NCBI GenBank assembly: GCA_904382605.1
Contig: CAJFJA010000002.1
Coordinates: forward strand, 62,001-126,000
Origin: Candidatus Alloclostridium intestinigallinarum
Lineage (GTDB): Bacteria > Bacillota > Clostridia > Christensenellales > UBA3700
DNA length: 64,000 nucleotides
Direction: 5' to 3'
The notes below the pieces were generated by a model. That model worked only from the letters and a program-made list of their open reading frames with translations, had not been told where the DNA came from and ran no database searches. Made by a program: the position numbers and the translations under genes. Shown here piece after piece: positions 41,989 through 49,587 of the stretch (its first letter is position 1; every line of letters begins with the position of its first letter).

Positions 41989-42366
41989 ATGGAATGGTGG
42001 GAATATCTTATCAGATACGGCAAAGTATTTCTCGTCGGCGGAGCCGTCTGTTTTATCGGCCAGATTCTGATAAACAGGACGAAAATGACTTCGGCGCGCA
42101 TACTCGTAACTTTTTTATTGCTCGGCGTGGTGCTGGAGGCAGTCGGAGTATTCCAATATATAAAAGAATGGGGCGGAGCGGGAATTACCGTGCCTATAAC
42201 CGGATTCGGGTCTTCGCTGGCGCAGGGAGCAATCAACGGCAGTAAAATAAGCCTGTTTCACGCCGTCACTTTCGGGCTTGCAAGTGTGTCGGGCGGTCTG
42301 ACCGCCGCAATAGTATTCGGCTTTCTGGTTGCGCTCGTCTTTAAGTCGAAACCGAAAAAACTGTAA
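41989..42366 (+). CDS. spoVAE: Stage V sporulation protein AE (SpoVAEB type)
   Basis: 125 aa with three to four membrane segments: GGAVCFIGQILINRTKMTSARILV, ITVPITGFGSSLAQGAI and a final helix with FGFLVALVFKSKPKK. It is the membrane partner of SpoVAC and SpoVAD in dipicolinate movement. The set C-D-E without A, B or F is the minimal Clostridia version. It is the last recognisable gene of the operon. Confidence 0.95.
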   Translation: MEWWEYLIRYGKVFLVGGAVCFIGQILINRTKMTSARILVTFLLLGVVLEAVGVFQYIKEWGGAGITVPITGFGSSLAQGAINGSKISLFHAVTFGLASVSGGLTAAIVFGFLVALVFKSKPKKL

Positions 42367-42479
42367 CGGGCGGTTTGCCGGTTTAATGTATTGTAACAGA
42401 AAATCCGTGACGGGCAGGTTGATTGAATATAATGTAAAACCGAAAGCGAAAAACATAGTTTGAACAAAGGAGAAAGCAA

Positions 42480-42569
42480 GTGTATAGCAGAAGTATCAGA
42501 ATAGTTGCGGCTTTATGCAGGGCGGCGGCGTATTCCGCGGGAAGGCGTTTTAACAGGACTGCCAAGTAA
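42480..42569 (+). CDS. Possible small basic protein (29 aa)
   Basis: GTG 42480 has a very good Shine-Dalgarno (AAAGGAG at 42467-42472, seven bases upstream) and opens a 29-residue Arg/Ala-rich frame (MYSRSIRIVAALCRAAAYS and on) ending TAA. It lies about 110 bp downstream of spoVAE on the same strand, so it may be a spore-expressed small protein. No family is recognised. Confidence 0.4.
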   Translation: MYSRSIRIVAALCRAAAYSAGRRFNRTAK

Positions 42570-42599
42570 ATAGGGCGGATATCATAGACGGGTAAATAT

Positions 42600-42722
42600 A
42601 TGAAAAACGCTCCGCCGAGTATATCCGAAAAATACCATGAATACATGAAAAACACAACTCGCAAGCGGAAACGGGCAGGGGACGGAAATGGCATTTTACG
42701 GGGAGATCCGACCGTCGTGTAA
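42600..42722 (+). CDS. Possible small basic protein (40 aa)
   Basis: ATG 42600 begins a 40-residue frame (MKNAPPSISEKYHEYMKN, then a Lys/Arg-rich tail) ending TAA. The ribosome binding site is poor (GGGT). It follows the other small frame and the spoVA genes. It is listed because the region otherwise lacks a gene, with low confidence. Confidence 0.25.
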   Translation: MKNAPPSISEKYHEYMKNTTRKRKRAGDGNGILRGDPTVV

Positions 42723-42860
42723 GAAAATATATTGCTAAAATTACAATTCTTTATTGTTATAAACTAGAAAATAAAATGCCATATACTTCTAAATTACATA
42801 ATTTATCATAACAAATAGAAAATAAATTGCCGATTTATAACAATGAGATAATCGGGGTGG
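42723..42860. other. A+T-rich convergent spacer with short direct repeats
   Basis: This stretch between the spoVA side and yunB (minus strand) is far more A+T-rich than its surroundings. It holds two related segments, TAGAAAATAAAATGCC (around 42763) and TAGAAAATAAATTGCC (around 42816). No terminator with a clean stem was found. Confidence 0.5.
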
Positions 42861-43535
42861 TTACATTGATCCCATGCCGTTTTGCAGATAAAATTCCGGT
42901 ACTTTTCCCACTATCACGCTTTCGCATACGAGGGCGCTTGACGGGCAGGTCACCACTATGTTTTCAATGGGCAGAATTATTTCCACGCTTGCGGCGACGT
43001 CTATGTAAATACTGTGGAGCGTCTGGTTTATTCCCATTTCCGTAAACTCGCTTCTGTACGAGCAGGGCGCGTCGCCAACCGCCGCTATTTCCAGATTCAC
43101 GTCCGCGCCCAAGGTTGATATAAGCGGCCAGCCCGTGAACGCCAGCATGGGCACGGAGATTTCTTCCTGTTCTATTTCGCTTACGTGGGTCTGTACTATC
43201 GTGGAGTACTGCGCCATCAGTTTGTTTATCTTCACCATATCGGCGGTTATCAGGGTGATATCGCCGTTTGCGTCGCGCTCTATATGCACGTAAGAGGAGT
43301 AGCTGTCGTCGAAAGTCGCCATCAACTCGTCGAACGCGGCGTTCATCTTTACCGTAAGGCGGTTGCTTATGGTGCTCCTTGTCAGCTGCTCGATGACTTC
43401 GTTTGCCTGTTTGTTGAAAAAGAAGAACAGTCCCGCCAGCAAAAGGGTTATTATCAGCAGGACGGCAATTACTTTTATCTTTTTCTTCCTTTTCCGTTCT
43501 GCGGGTTTTTTGCTTGTTACGACGTAGTAAGGCAT
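42861..43535 (-). CDS. yunB: Sporulation protein YunB-like
   Basis: 224 aa. A basic N-terminus (KKPAERKRKKKIK) precedes one membrane segment (residues ~21-40). The rest is extracytoplasmic and resembles YunB: an N-terminal helical region with AFDELMATFDDSY, IPMLAFTGWPLISTLG-like SVPMLAFTGWPLISTLG, FTEMGINQTLHSIYIDV, and a C-terminal IVGKVPEFYLQ. YunB is a sigma-E gene of unknown biochemical role in Bacillus sporulation. It is transcribed towards the spoVA genes. There is no Shine-Dalgarno; CATATTATAAT lies right before the start codon, so the transcript may be leaderless. Confidence 0.87.
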   Translation of the reverse strand: MPYYVVTSKKPAERKRKKKIKVIAVLLIITLLLAGLFFFFNKQANEVIEQLTRSTISNRLTVKMNAAFDELMATFDDSYSSYVHIERDANGDITLITADMVKINKLMAQYSTIVQTHVSEIEQEEISVPMLAFTGWPLISTLGADVNLEIAAVGDAPCSYRSEFTEMGINQTLHSIYIDVAASVEIILPIENIVVTCPSSALVCESVIVGKVPEFYLQNGMGSM

Positions 43536-43619
43536 ACATTATAATATGCCGCGCGCGTGGAAAAGTTGTGCCGATATATAAAATTTCCCTGCAAAAGCGA
43601 TAATTTATGGCAAAAATTC

Positions 43620-43648
43620 TTGCATAATACGCGTTTTAATGGTAAAAT
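43620..43648 (+). promoter_or_regulatory. Sigma-A promoter of the pheST T-box leader
   Basis: TTGCAT at 43620-43625, a 17-bp spacer and TAAAAT at 43643-43648. Confidence 0.75.
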
Positions 43649-43654
43649 AGTTAA

Positions 43655-43874
43655 AAAGCTGAGAAGGAGAACGTGGCCGGTCATAGCCGCAACAGAGAGT
43701 TTGCCCCGCGGGCTGGAAGGGCAGATTGCAGGCGGACGGGCGAATTCACTCCGGAGCTGTCTTTCTGATATGTAGGAAAGGTCGGGCGGGACCGTTATAT
43801 CCTCAAAAGGCGCATTTTGCGTGAAAATAGGTGGTACAGCGTGCGGACGCCCTATGTCGGGGCGTCCGTTTTTT
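43655..43874 (+). promoter_or_regulatory. T-box riboswitch (phenylalanine) controlling pheST
   Basis: The leader holds GAGAACGTGG near the base of stem I and GAATTCACTCCGGAG, where TTC (Phe) at 43745-43747 is the specifier. The T-box core GTGGTACAGCG is at 43831-43841. A terminator CGGACGCCC (43844-43852) with GGGCGTCCG (43860-43868) and a T6 tail follow. Uncharged tRNA-Phe would prevent termination and raise synthetase expression. Confidence 0.9.
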
Positions 43875-43898
43875 ATTAAAATAAAAGAGAGGTATTAT

Positions 43899-44924
43899 AT
43901 GGCTGTCAAGGAAAAAATAGACGGGATAATTTCTTCCGCCGCCGCGGGCGTCGAGGCTTGCGCGAGTGTGGACGAGATAAACTCGTTAAAGGTCAGATAC
44001 TTGGGCAAAAGCGGCGAACTTACCGCGCTTTTACGCGGAATGAAGGACTATCCCGCGGAAGAACGCCCCGCCGTCGGCAAGCTGGTCAACGAGGCAAGAG
44101 ATAAGATTAACGCACTTATAGACGAAAAATTTGCGCAGTTGCAGGCTAAACAGGAGGAAGAAAAACTGCTTGAAGAGAAGATAGACGTCACCTTGAAGGG
44201 TACGGCTACTCCCCGCGGCAGTCTCCACCCGTGCACGCTCGTGAAAGAGGAGATACTCTCCATATTCACCTCGCTGGGATTCAGCGTGGCGCACGGACCC
44301 GAGGTGGAAACGGACTTTTATAATTTCCGCCAGCTGAATATCCCCAAGGACCACCCCGCGCGCGATATGCAGGATACTTTCTACCTCGGCAACGACATAC
44401 TTCTGCGCACGCACACTTCGCCCGTACAGGCGCATGTGATGGAAGAGAACAAACCGCCCATCCGCGTGGTGTGTCCCGGTAAGGTGTACCGTCCCGACGA
44501 CGACGCAACACACAGTCCCATGTTCCAGCAGATAGAGGGACTTGTGATAGACGAAAATATCACCTTGTGCGACTTAAAGGGCATTCTGGAGTGCTTTGCA
44601 AAGGAACTGTTCGATAAAAATACCAAGGTCAGATTCCGTCCTTCATATTTCCCGTTTACCGAACCCAGCGTGGAAGTCGATCTCAGCTGTTCGGTGTGCC
44701 ACGGCAAGGGCTGCCGCATATGCAAGGGCACGGGCTGGATAGAAGTGCTCGGCGCGGGCGTGGTTAATCCGCGCGTGCTGGAAATGAGCAATATCGATTC
44801 GGAAAAATACAGCGGTTTTGCGTTCGGAATGGGCATTGAGCGCATTGCGATGATAAAATACGGCATTCCCGATATGCGCATACTGTTTGAAAACGACGTC
44901 AGATTCCTGCGCGCGTTCAAGTGA
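43899..44924 (+). CDS. pheS: Phenylalanyl-tRNA synthetase alpha subunit
   Basis: 341 aa from ATG 43899 (GAGAGG upstream; earlier in-frame codons lie in the T-box terminator). An N-terminal coiled coil precedes class II motif 1. Motif 2 is in RVVCPGKVYRPDDDATHSPMF with FQQIEGLVID after it, and motif 3 is in GFAFGMGIERIAMIKYG. SVCHGKGCRICKGTGW is a Cys-rich segment known in Clostridia PheS. It charges tRNA-Phe together with PheT. Confidence 0.97.
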   Translation: MAVKEKIDGIISSAAAGVEACASVDEINSLKVRYLGKSGELTALLRGMKDYPAEERPAVGKLVNEARDKINALIDEKFAQLQAKQEEEKLLEEKIDVTLKGTATPRGSLHPCTLVKEEILSIFTSLGFSVAHGPEVETDFYNFRQLNIPKDHPARDMQDTFYLGNDILLRTHTSPVQAHVMEENKPPIRVVCPGKVYRPDDDATHSPMFQQIEGLVIDENITLCDLKGILECFAKELFDKNTKVRFRPSYFPFTEPSVEVDLSCSVCHGKGCRICKGTGWIEVLGAGVVNPRVLEMSNIDSEKYSGFAFGMGIERIAMIKYGIPDMRILFENDVRFLRAFK

Positions 44925-44932
44925 GGTGAAAC

Positions 44933-47332
44933 ATGAAAGTTACGATAAACTGGCTTAAAGATTTTGTGGATATAGACGTTACCGCGCGCGAGCTGGCGGA
45001 CAAGCTGGTTGGCGTGGGTTTTGAAGTGGAAGAGATTATCGACCCCCGCGAAAACGTTAAAAACGTGGTTCTGGGCAAGATACTCTCCATAGAAAAGCAC
45101 CCCGACGCAGACAAACTTGTGGTGTGCCAAATCGACGTGGGGAGCGAAATTTTGCAGATAGTTACGGGCGCGCACAATATTTCCGAAGGGGATCTCGTGC
45201 CTGTTGCCAAGGATAATTCCTGCCTTCCCGGCGGAAAGATTATCAAAAAAGGCAAACTGCGCGGCGTGGAGTCGTGCGGTATGCTGTGCAGCGGTGAAGA
45301 GCTCGGCTTGTCGGAAGCGGATTACGAGGGCGCGGGCGTGTACGGGATATTGATAATGAATAAGGAAACCGCGCCGCTCGGCACGGATATCAACGACGTT
45401 CTGGGCAACGACGACGTGGTTCTGGATATAGGCGTTACGGCAAACCGTCCCGACTGCAACAGCGTGTACGGAATAGCCGGCGAGGTTGCCGCGGTGCTGA
45501 AAAAGCCGCTCCGCGCGCCCAAACTCGACTTCAGGGCGGATTCGGATAAAAAAATAGCGGATATAGTGTCCGTAAGAGTGGACGCGCCGGATATTTGCCC
45601 GCGCTATATGGCGGCGGCGGTAACCGATATTAAAATTGCGCCTTCGCCCGAATATGTCCGCAGGCGTCTGAAAGCTGTGGGACTGCGCCCGATAAACAAT
45701 ATGGTGGACATAACCAACTACGTGCTTATCGAAATGGGACAGCCCATGCACGCTTTTGACGACAGAGACATCTGCGGAGGAAAAATCATTGCCAGGCGTG
45801 CAAAAGAAGGTGAAAAAATAGTCACTCTCGACGGAAAAGAGTACTCCCTTTCCGATAATATGCTGGTAATTGCCGATGAAGAAAAGGCGAACGCCGTTGC
45901 CGGCGTGATGGGCGGTATGAACAGCGGGATACGCGAAGACACTTCCATGGTGGTCTTTGAAAGCGCTCGTTTCGTGCGCGACAGCGTAAGGCGCACTTCG
46001 CGCAGTCTCGGACTCAGGTCGGATTCGTCGGCACGCTTTGAAAAGGGCGTTGACTTCTCCTGCCAGCCTCTGGGACTAAGGCGCGCGCTTGCGCTCGTGC
46101 AGGAGTTCGGTTGCGGTAAGATAGCGCAGGGCGTAATCGACGTATGCACGCAAATTCCCGAAAAAAAGCCTATCGTCACCACTCCCGAAAAAATAGACCG
46201 TATTTTGGGAATAGATATAGACAACGGGGAAAAACTCTCTATTCTGAACGCGCTTGGAATAAAGTCGGAGATAGAAGGCGGCAATCTTATATGTGTTCCG
46301 CCTGAAGCGCGCGACGATCTGGAGTCGGCAAACGATATTGCCGAAGAGATAATCCGTTACCATGGCTACGACAAGATAAGCGGCACGCTTATGGATAAGG
46401 GCAGGCAGACCATGGGCGGCAAGACGCGCGCCGTGCGCAACGAAGACAAGATAAAGGAAATAGCGGTGTCCTGCGGTATGCACGAAACGCTCACTTATTC
46501 GTTTATATCCCCTTCGTTTGCGGACGTACTGCGCCTGCCGGAAGACAGCGAACTTCGCCGCACGGTGGAGATAATCAATCCGCTGGGCGAAGATATGTCG
46601 GTAATGCGCACGCAGCTTGCTTATTCGATGATAGGAACGCTTGCTTCCAACATTCTGAAATCGCAAAAAGCCGCGCGTATGTTCGAAATAGCTTCCGTAT
46701 ATCTGCCTAAGGGTGAAATTCCCATTACCGTTCAGCCCGAAGAGCAGACGCATATCGTGCTCGGCGCATACGGCAAGGACGAGAACTTCTACACGATAAA
46801 GGGCGTGGTGGAGCTTATTTTGAATGCGTTCGGCATAGACGTCAGGTATGTGCGCAGCGGCCTTTCTTATCTGCACCCCGGCAGGTCGGCGGATTTGATG
46901 AAGGGTAACAAGAGTATCGGCTATGTGGGTGAAGTGCATCCCGCGGTTTGCCGCAGTATGAATGTTTCCGAACGCATTTATATTGCCGAACTCAATATCG
47001 ACCTTATCAATAAATACGAAAAAACGGCGTATAAGTTTGAAGCGATAAGCAAATTCCCGCCCGTGGAGCGCGATATTGCCGTAGTGGTAGATGAGGACGT
47101 AAGCGGCGCTGACATTCTGGACGCGGTGAAGAAGGCGGGCGGCGCTATCATGCGCGAAGCGGATATATTCGACGTGTACCGCAGCGAAGCTATCGGCAAG
47201 GGCAAAAAGAGTGTGGCGGTGAATATGGTATTCCGCGCGGACGACAGAACGCTTACCGATGAGGACATAGCGGAAAAAACGGACAAGATTCTCTCCGGGT
47301 TGAAGGATAAACTCGGCGCAGAGCTGCGCTGA
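44933..47332 (+). CDS. pheT: Phenylalanyl-tRNA synthetase beta subunit
   Basis: 799 aa, eight bases after pheS, with GAGGTG before the ATG. Domains in order: EMAP/OB-type tRNA-binding region (residues ~40-150, HPDADKLVVCQIDVG), B3/B4 editing region (NIADITNYV-like NMVDITNYVLIEMGQPMHAFD), B5 and catalytic-like core (ETLTYSFIS), and the C-terminal ferredoxin-fold anticodon-binding domain (KFPPVERDIAVVVDEDV). Full length for the bacterial family. The stop overlaps the next start. Confidence 0.97.
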   Translation: MKVTINWLKDFVDIDVTARELADKLVGVGFEVEEIIDPRENVKNVVLGKILSIEKHPDADKLVVCQIDVGSEILQIVTGAHNISEGDLVPVAKDNSCLPGGKIIKKGKLRGVESCGMLCSGEELGLSEADYEGAGVYGILIMNKETAPLGTDINDVLGNDDVVLDIGVTANRPDCNSVYGIAGEVAAVLKKPLRAPKLDFRADSDKKIADIVSVRVDAPDICPRYMAAAVTDIKIAPSPEYVRRRLKAVGLRPINNMVDITNYVLIEMGQPMHAFDDRDICGGKIIARRAKEGEKIVTLDGKEYSLSDNMLVIADEEKANAVAGVMGGMNSGIREDTSMVVFESARFVRDSVRRTSRSLGLRSDSSARFEKGVDFSCQPLGLRRALALVQEFGCGKIAQGVIDVCTQIPEKKPIVTTPEKIDRILGIDIDNGEKLSILNALGIKSEIEGGNLICVPPEARDDLESANDIAEEIIRYHGYDKISGTLMDKGRQTMGGKTRAVRNEDKIKEIAVSCGMHETLTYSFISPSFADVLRLPEDSELRRTVEIINPLGEDMSVMRTQLAYSMIGTLASNILKSQKAARMFEIASVYLPKGEIPITVQPEEQTHIVLGAYGKDENFYTIKGVVELILNAFGIDVRYVRSGLSYLHPGRSADLMKGNKSIGYVGEVHPAVCRSMNVSERIYIAELNIDLINKYEKTAYKFEAISKFPPVERDIAVVVDEDVSGADILDAVKKAGGAIMREADIFDVYRSEAIGKGKKSVAVNMVFRADDRTLTDEDIAEKTDKILSGLKDKLGAELR

Positions 47333-49587
47333 TGGAACTGCTTGCGCCCGCGGGGAGTATATCGGCGTTAAAGGCGGCGGTTAGCAACGGCGCCGACGCC
47401 GTCTATCTCGGACTTGATTTGTTCAACGCGCGCGCTAAAGCGGAAAACTTCACGATAGAAAACATTAAAGAGCATATAGACTTTTGCCACCTTTACGGGG
47501 TAAAGGTCTATATTGCTTTTAATACCTGTATAAAGGAAAACGAACTTATATCCCTGAAAAATTATGTAAAAGCGGCGGCGGAAGCGGGTGCGGACGCCTT
47601 TATCGTGACCGACGTCGGCGCGCTTGGCATATTCCGCGGAAGCGGAGTGCCCCTGCACGCGAGTACGCAGATGGGCATACACAACTATGAAGGCGCGCTT
47701 ATGGCGAAAAAGCTGGGCTTTACGCGCGTGGTGCTCGCCCGCGAATGTACGGTTGAGGATATAAAAGCGGTTAAAAAAGCCGGGCTTGAGGTGGAAGTTT
47801 TCGTACACGGCGCGCTTTGCGTGTGCTTTTCGGGCGGCTGCCTTATGTCCTCTTTTATGAGCGGCGACAGCGGAAACAGGGGCAGGTGCAACCAGCCGTG
47901 CCGTCTGAAATATTCGTGCAACGGCAAGAGCGGTTATTTGCTTTCCGCGGCTGATCTGAATATGCTCGGCAGAATAAAGGAACTCCGTGCGGCAGGCGCC
48001 GACAGTCTGAAAGTAGAGGGCAGATTAAAGACGGATTACTATTGCGGAGAGGTAATTTCCGCATACCGCGCCGCCATCGACGGTAAGTTGAAAGGCGACG
48101 AAAATTCCCGTCTTCTGCGCGCTTTCAACCGCGGCGGTTTTACGAAGGGATATGGCGTTGACGATACAAATAGACTTATATCGGCAAAAATTCAAAACAA
48201 TACGGGTGAAGAAAGCGGCGAGGTAAAAGTTTGCGGCAGGGGATATATAGACGTTGCCGCAAGCAGGGATATATCTCCCGGCGACGGATTAAAGCTCGCC
48301 CGCGGCGGATTTGAAGTATGCGGCTTTACCGCCGATAAAACAGAGCGGCGCGGCATGATATTGCGCATATCCTGCAAGAGCGAAGGCATTAAACCGGGCG
48401 ACAAGGTGTTCGTAACTTACGACAAGTCGCGTGCGGAAGAACTTGCGCTTGTGAAAAGACGTATACCGGTAAGATTTACCCTTTCCGCGTCTGTCGGCGG
48501 CAACGCCGTACTGACCGCCGCCGCAAGCGGTGAAAGCGTTACCGTAACGGGCGGAATCTGCGGGCAGGCAAAGACTGACGGGAGCAGGGCGGCGGAGCAG
48601 GTTCTGAATAAGTCGCAGGGCGAATTCGTGACGGAAAAAGCGGAAGTAAATATGCAAAACGCATTCATACCGTCGTCCCTGCTTAATGGTATGAGAAGGG
48701 AAGCGCTCAATCTTATCCGCGAAAAATTATTGAATAAATATAATCGGGAAAAACTTGTGCGCATATCTTCGTATAAACCCTGCGAATGGGAAGAAGAAAA
48801 CCGTTTCAACCCTTTAAGCAGCAATAAATACGTTATCGTGTCAAGCGCGGAGGGCATGGCAGCGGCAAAATCGTACGGATATAGTGTAATTTTACAAATT
48901 TCTGACTATAAGTCGAAAAACTTGGATATTATTATGAAAAACAATGTATTTGATAATAATATCGGCAATATTTTGGCTACTCCGCTTATTCTTCGTTCCC
49001 AAGATATGAAGGTAATGCGAAACTTTCTGGACAAGTATGCGGAAAAGTTTGAAGGCTTTTATTGTGAAAATTTGGGAGCGATAGAGCTTGCGCTTGAATA
49101 TGGAAAGAAGATTATAGGCGGAATAGGATTGAATATTTATAACAGTAGCTGCATAAAGTTTCTGCCGCTCGACGACTACGCCGCTTCCGTGGAGCTTACG
49201 GAAAAAGAGGTTTTGACCCTTCCGTCGCCCGTCGTCTACGCTTACGGCAGGGTAAGGCTTATGACCCTTTCACATTGTCCGGTAAAACTCAATTACGGCG
49301 GCGATTGTTCCGCCTGCCGCTACAAAGGAGAGATAGAGTACAGGGACAGGTTCGGAGCGTATCCCGTTCGCCGTACGCGCATAGCGTCGTGTTATTTTTC
49401 CCTGCACAATCCCGCGCTTACCGATATAACTTCCAAGTTAAAATGTGACGTATTCGGTGGCAAAATTCTTCTGGATATGGTAAACTATTCCGTGGAAGAT
49501 ATAAACCGCACGCTTGCGCGCTATAATAACGGCGGAGCAGGCGGAAGCGGCGTTACCTGCGGACATTTATTCAGAGGAGTGAAATGA
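47332..49587 (+). CDS. U32-family peptidase/RlhA-like protein with DUF3656 domain
   Basis: 751 aa. The U32 core occupies residues ~1-330: MELLAPAGSISALKAAV, ADAVYLGLDLFNARAKA, VHGALCVCFSGGCLMSS and GNRGRCNQPCRLKY, whose Cys residues probably hold an iron-sulphur cluster. A middle collagenase-associated (DUF3656) domain and a second Cys set (CPVKLNYGGDCSACRY) follow. E. coli RlhA in this family is needed for 23S rRNA C2501 hydroxylation; peptidase activity is doubtful. DNA from about 48720 to 49150 is more A+T-rich than the rest of the gene. It overlaps pheT and mutS2, so it is probably in the pheST operon. Confidence 0.9.
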   Translation: MELLAPAGSISALKAAVSNGADAVYLGLDLFNARAKAENFTIENIKEHIDFCHLYGVKVYIAFNTCIKENELISLKNYVKAAAEAGADAFIVTDVGALGIFRGSGVPLHASTQMGIHNYEGALMAKKLGFTRVVLARECTVEDIKAVKKAGLEVEVFVHGALCVCFSGGCLMSSFMSGDSGNRGRCNQPCRLKYSCNGKSGYLLSAADLNMLGRIKELRAAGADSLKVEGRLKTDYYCGEVISAYRAAIDGKLKGDENSRLLRAFNRGGFTKGYGVDDTNRLISAKIQNNTGEESGEVKVCGRGYIDVAASRDISPGDGLKLARGGFEVCGFTADKTERRGMILRISCKSEGIKPGDKVFVTYDKSRAEELALVKRRIPVRFTLSASVGGNAVLTAAASGESVTVTGGICGQAKTDGSRAAEQVLNKSQGEFVTEKAEVNMQNAFIPSSLLNGMRREALNLIREKLLNKYNREKLVRISSYKPCEWEEENRFNPLSSNKYVIVSSAEGMAAAKSYGYSVILQISDYKSKNLDIIMKNNVFDNNIGNILATPLILRSQDMKVMRNFLDKYAEKFEGFYCENLGAIELALEYGKKIIGGIGLNIYNSSCIKFLPLDDYAASVELTEKEVLTLPSPVVYAYGRVRLMTLSHCPVKLNYGGDCSACRYKGEIEYRDRFGAYPVRRTRIASCYFSLHNPALTDITSKLKCDVFGGKILLDMVNYSVEDINRTLARYNNGGAGGSGVTCGHLFRGVK

